This document shows, in pieces, positions 22,941 to 25,481 of a stretch of 25,481 nt of DNA. This stretch comes from a bacterium (GTDB taxonomy: Bacteria > JAJVIF01 > JAGGVT01). Every line of letters starts with the position of its first letter. Position 1 is the stretch's first letter. Position numbers and translations under genes: made by a program. The DNA lies in NCBI GenBank assembly GCA_021157815.1, contig JAGGVT010000088.1, positions 1 to 25,481 on the forward strand. The letters are read 5' to 3'. The notes under the pieces are model-generated. The model had not been told where the DNA came from. It was given only the letters and a program-made list of their open reading frames with translations, and ran no database searches.

Positions 22941-23255
22941 CGTCATTCCCGCGAAAGCGGGTTCTTTAGTCTGTCCTCAGAAATCCAATTATTTCTTTAT
23001 TCAGACTATCGTACAGGTCTTTCCATTCCTGATTAAATCTATCATTCAACTCAATCTTTCATGCATCGTCTTATAATCGAATCAGAAGAAAAATAGATTC
23101 CCGCTTTCGGGGCTGTTGAAAAAGCCTATTATATCCCAGACCGTAGGGGCAACTCTCCGTGGTTGCCCTGTATTTATGCCAATATTTAGGGTAGGCACAG
23201 AGACCTACCACCTACATCCAGCCCTTTTTCAACAGGCCCTTTCACGGGAATGACG
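22941..23255. repeat. R3 inverted-repeat element, copy 2, interrupted by R4
   Basis: The left end CGTCATTCCCGCGAAAGCGG (22941-22960) is followed by TAGTCTGTCCTCAGA, matching the reversed copy 1. The right end is split as CCCGCTTTC (to 23108) and ACGGGAATGACG (23244-23255). Removing the R4 element restores CCCGCTTTC(R)CGGGAATGACG. Confidence 0.8.
23110..23238. mobile_element. R4 inverted-repeat element inserted in R3
   Basis: 129 bp. Left GGGCTGTTGAAAAAG, right (reverse complement) GGCCTGTTGAAAAAG. Flanked by CTTTCG (23104-23109) and CTTTCA (23239-23244), a 6-bp duplication with one change. Hairpins: GGGCAACT/GGTTGCCC (23147-23154 with 23161-23168) and GGTAGG/CCTACC (23190-23195 with 23204-23209). 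About 75-80% alike by eye to 19863-19990. Confidence 0.8.
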
Positions 23256-23447
23256 TGTTATTCAACCTAATGGTGGTAATCGAATGTAAGAAAGGGATTC
23301 CGACCATTCGCTTCTCGAATATCCTGAGCGGAATCGAATGGGGCGAATGTCGGAATGACGAACTATATATGTTTTGATGATGTTCTGAGACGCTTTCCAA
23401 GCAACGCCCCTGCATCAAAGCAAGCAGATGATATATACATTTACATT

Positions 23448-23501
23448 TGATATACTTAAATTGAATTGAATTACCTCTGGCGCAATTTCGCGCCAATTTT
23501 T
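23448..23501 (+). promoter_or_regulatory. Promoter and leader hairpin of the third family A lipoprotein
   Basis: An extended -10 TGATATACT (23448-23456) predicts a start near 23463. A hairpin TGGCGC-AATTTC-GCGCCA (23478-23495) followed by ATTTTT lies within the ~64-nt leader, 26 nt before the ATG. It looks like an intrinsic terminator and could attenuate the gene, or stop readthrough from the repeat block. Confidence 0.45.
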
Positions 23502-23526
23502 CAGCATGCTTTTCTGGAGGTTCGAC

Positions 23527-25314
23527 ATGAATCGATTATTTATTGCTTTATTCCTGACACTGATTTTTACGGGATGCAGTTCATCGAGTATCCCAACACT
23601 GCCTGACAATTCTCAGTCGGCAGATTTAAACACCCCTATTGCGGATGGCGATTATTTCAGGGGCGATATGTCTCTTGGAGTCTGGGAGGTTGAGGTTGAC
23701 CTTGAGACTCTTAAAGCGAATTACAATATGGTTCGCAGCGCCAGCGCAATCGGACAGGCTCTTCCTGAATGCCTTTTGAATACATACCTTACCGCAACGC
23801 CATGCTCTACATGCATGAGGATGGATGTCATTGGATTTAATTACGCGACACAAAGGCTCACGCTTTCAATCGGTGTGCGCCATCCGCTGGCTGCATTCAA
23901 TCCAGGGTTACCAATTACCGCTGCGAACCGTGCCGACTTGGATGTTTTCAACGTGATGGGAATTATCATCCTGCCCAAATCTGATGATGTTGACTTTAAC
24001 TATTTGATTGACGGCACGACCGAAATAGAGACTGATCCATTCAAATGCACCAATCCGGATGGTTTCACTCATTCGCTTTATGATGTAGTAACCGATCCGG
24101 AGTTTCTTAACCCAAACTACGCTGAACCAATTTCCACGCTGAATCCGTTCAAATACTATTTCACAAGCCTTGATTATCGCAGGTTCATTCAGGGCGATCC
24201 CTTTGAGATGCATGATTTTACTTTCGATACGCGAAAATCAATGGGGGAATTAAGATTCTATACGGCTTTCAGGGCGTCCTATGGGCAATCTGCGACATGG
24301 GCGAGATCAGTCGAGGACCCATGGCAACTCGGAAGCAGAGCGAATCCGAAATATTACCTGCCAGAGTTTTGCCAGACTGAGGCTTATGATGTCGAACTCG
24401 ATCAGACAGGCGAGATAGCCTGGGGTGATACAACATCGACAGCTGAAATTTCAGTTAAATGCTGCGATTTCCAGGCCGGCATGACCGGAATCGGAAGGCC
24501 GCTCATGGAGATTGACGATCAGAATGTTATTTCATACACAAGCGATGTCAGTAAAGTTGTGATTGATATTCCGGCGATTTCAGATACACCGTTTGAAACC
24601 ACAACAAGAATAAGCGGTACAGGCGTACCGGGTGACCCCTATGAATACGCGTTGACTATTCAAAATTATCTTGGCGCGACATTCGGAACGTATCCATATT
24701 TTGCGATTGTCGAGGACAGCCGAATTTTCGAGCCTGTTCACGCTTACCAGATTGGTTATCTGACAATCGATTATGATGACAGTTTCGACCCCGACCTTAC
24801 AGAATCACTTGGATGGACTGTTACAACATACCGCGGCGAGGGCTGGGCGATTGTTGACGAGGGCGCGCCCAGTGATAATGTATGGGATGAGTCAAACGGC
24901 GGTTCATACGGTAATGAGGACTCAACACGGCTGACATCACCTGTCTTTGACTTAACCTACAGTTCAACCATGCCGGTGCTTGAGATTACTCATATATATA
25001 CAACCGCTGACAGGTGGGATGGCGGTTCAGTATTCCTGAGTCTTGACGGTGACACATCTTTTGATTATTCGAAGGCAATTCCCGTGTTCGCCGGCCATGG
25101 TTATGATGAAAGGCTTGATGGATGCAATCTCTCGAATACTCTTCTTAAAGGCAAACAGGGTTTCACGGGAACAAGCGGCGGTCTTGTCAATACACAGTTT
25201 GACCTGTCGGAAGCAAGATATCATTCCAATGTCTGTGTCCAGTTTGTCTTTGAATCCGATGCAAACAATAGCGCTGTTGGCTGGACTATCCTAAACGTGA
25301 AGATTTTGCCGTAA
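23527..25314 (+). CDS. Large lipoprotein, paralogous family A
   Basis: 595 residues from the ATG at 23527 (GGAGG 6 nt upstream; an in-frame TTG-type start at 23506 would precede the ribosome site). Lipobox FTGC gives Cys17 after MNRLFIALFLTLI. The family A landmarks are all present: TPCSTCMRM, RHPL, NRADLDVFNVMGIIILP, and ANPKYYLPEFCQTEAYDV. The middle carries a beta-rich region (VVSYTSDVSKVVIDIPAIS-like strands). The C-terminal ~180 residues (SFDPDLTESLGWTV, EGWAIVDEG, then SPVFDLTYSST, LEITHIY and WTILNVKIL) resemble a jelly-roll/MAM-type domain as found near the ends of secreted proteases. No catalytic motif is seen. Monocistronic. Function unknown. Confidence 0.85.
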   Translation: MNRLFIALFLTLIFTGCSSSSIPTLPDNSQSADLNTPIADGDYFRGDMSLGVWEVEVDLETLKANYNMVRSASAIGQALPECLLNTYLTATPCSTCMRMDVIGFNYATQRLTLSIGVRHPLAAFNPGLPITAANRADLDVFNVMGIIILPKSDDVDFNYLIDGTTEIETDPFKCTNPDGFTHSLYDVVTDPEFLNPNYAEPISTLNPFKYYFTSLDYRRFIQGDPFEMHDFTFDTRKSMGELRFYTAFRASYGQSATWARSVEDPWQLGSRANPKYYLPEFCQTEAYDVELDQTGEIAWGDTTSTAEISVKCCDFQAGMTGIGRPLMEIDDQNVISYTSDVSKVVIDIPAISDTPFETTTRISGTGVPGDPYEYALTIQNYLGATFGTYPYFAIVEDSRIFEPVHAYQIGYLTIDYDDSFDPDLTESLGWTVTTYRGEGWAIVDEGAPSDNVWDESNGGSYGNEDSTRLTSPVFDLTYSSTMPVLEITHIYTTADRWDGGSVFLSLDGDTSFDYSKAIPVFAGHGYDERLDGCNLSNTLLKGKQGFTGTSGGLVNTQFDLSEARYHSNVCVQFVFESDANNSAVGWTILNVKILP

Positions 25315-25353
25315 ATTTGCACGATTGATAAAATGCGAAACCATAAAACGTAT

Positions 25354-25373
25354 TGCGGACAACTTTGTCCGCA
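25354..25373. other. Perfect hairpin between lipoprotein and oxidoreductase genes
   Basis: TGCGGACAA pairs with TTGTCCGCA around a 2-nt centre. No T run follows on the plus strand (GAAATAGC), so it is a poor Rho-independent terminator; an operator or processing site is possible. Confidence 0.4.
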
Positions 25374-25413
25374 GAAATAGCAGTCAATACCGATACTGGA
25401 GGATGCCAAATCG

Positions 25414-25481
25414 ATGCAGGTGATAATTGCCGGAGGGGGACCGGCGGGAGCCATTGCTGCAGAAAAACTGTCCGCAAGCGG
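25414..25481 (+). CDS. FAD/NAD(P)-binding oxidoreductase, N-terminal fragment
   Basis: The window ends after 22 codons. MQVIIAGGGPAGAIAAEKL is a classic Rossmann dinucleotide-binding start (GxGxxG within GGGPAGAIAA), as in geranylgeranyl-reductase-type or related flavoproteins. GGAGG lies 10-12 nt upstream. The product cannot be narrowed further from this much sequence. It is preceded by a hairpin and lies about 100 bp past the lipoprotein stop. Confidence 0.7.
   Translation, partial: MQVIIAGGGPAGAIAAEKLSAS

Larger units (their letters stand above)
22890..23413. repeat. Composite repeat block with R2-type outer arms
   Basis: The outer arms 22890-22922 and 23381-23413 are inverted, 25 of 33 matching (GCAGGGGCG..GCTTGGAA, then CTCA.AAC). 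They also resemble the outer arms of the R2 copy at 14299-14500. Inside lie an R3 copy (22941-23255) that itself holds an R4 copy, and a further GGAATGACG-type inverted pair at about 23290-23360. The whole 22849-23447 stretch holds no gene. Confidence 0.6.

Overview
The window comes from a Gram-negative, probably anaerobic bacterium. A secretin implies an outer membrane, there are four lipobox lipoproteins, and a sigma-54 activator sits beside an ORP/NifX-type module. The tryptophanyl-tRNA synthetase carries a cysteine pattern like that of iron-sulfur TrpRS. I cannot name the phylum from sequence alone. No tRNA, rRNA, CRISPR array, prophage or transposase gene is visible.

Layout. 1-8.4 kb: three lipoproteins and one small membrane protein; the lipoproteins at 260-2476 (-) and 3596-6829 (+) are paralogues of the one at 23527-25314 (+). 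8.8-12.7 kb: a two-gene Tad/Flp pilus piece, cpaB then a cpaC-like secretin with AMIN-type domains. 13.0-17.0 kb (-): ridA, rpmH, rnpA, yidD, yidC, jag and a STAS protein, i.e. the conserved rpmH-rnpA-yidD-yidC-jag block without dnaA, mnmE or mnmG. 17.5-18.5 kb (+): pfkA. 18.8-21.4 kb (-): a DUF5320 protein, a NifX/NifB-type protein and a PAS/AAA+/Fis sigma-54 activator, with a -24/-12 promoter and an upstream palindrome in front of the NifX-type gene. 21.8-22.8 kb (+): trpS, preceded by a decayed copy of its own 5' end. 23.5-25.3 kb (+): the third paralogous lipoprotein. The right edge cuts the start of a FAD/NAD(P)-binding oxidoreductase.

The most unusual feature is in the gaps between genes. 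Almost every intergenic stretch above 300 bp holds small inverted-repeat elements with no coding capacity. At least five families recur (called R1-R5 here) plus a 21-bp palindrome present three times (R6). R4 (termini like GGGCTGTTGAAAAAG) is inserted three times, each time inside another repeat, with a 6-bp (once 6-7 bp) target duplication, and the interrupted host repeat can be rebuilt by eye. Two R4 copies differ by compensatory changes in two internal hairpins. R1 and R2 copies also split the rnpA-yidD and yidC-jag junctions.

How genes work together. RpmH, RnpA, YidD, YidC and Jag serve ribosome and tRNA maturation and membrane-protein insertion. The sigma-54 activator most likely controls the NifX/DUF5320 pair. 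CpaB and the secretin would form the outer-membrane part of a Tad pilus whose motor and pilin genes lie outside this window.
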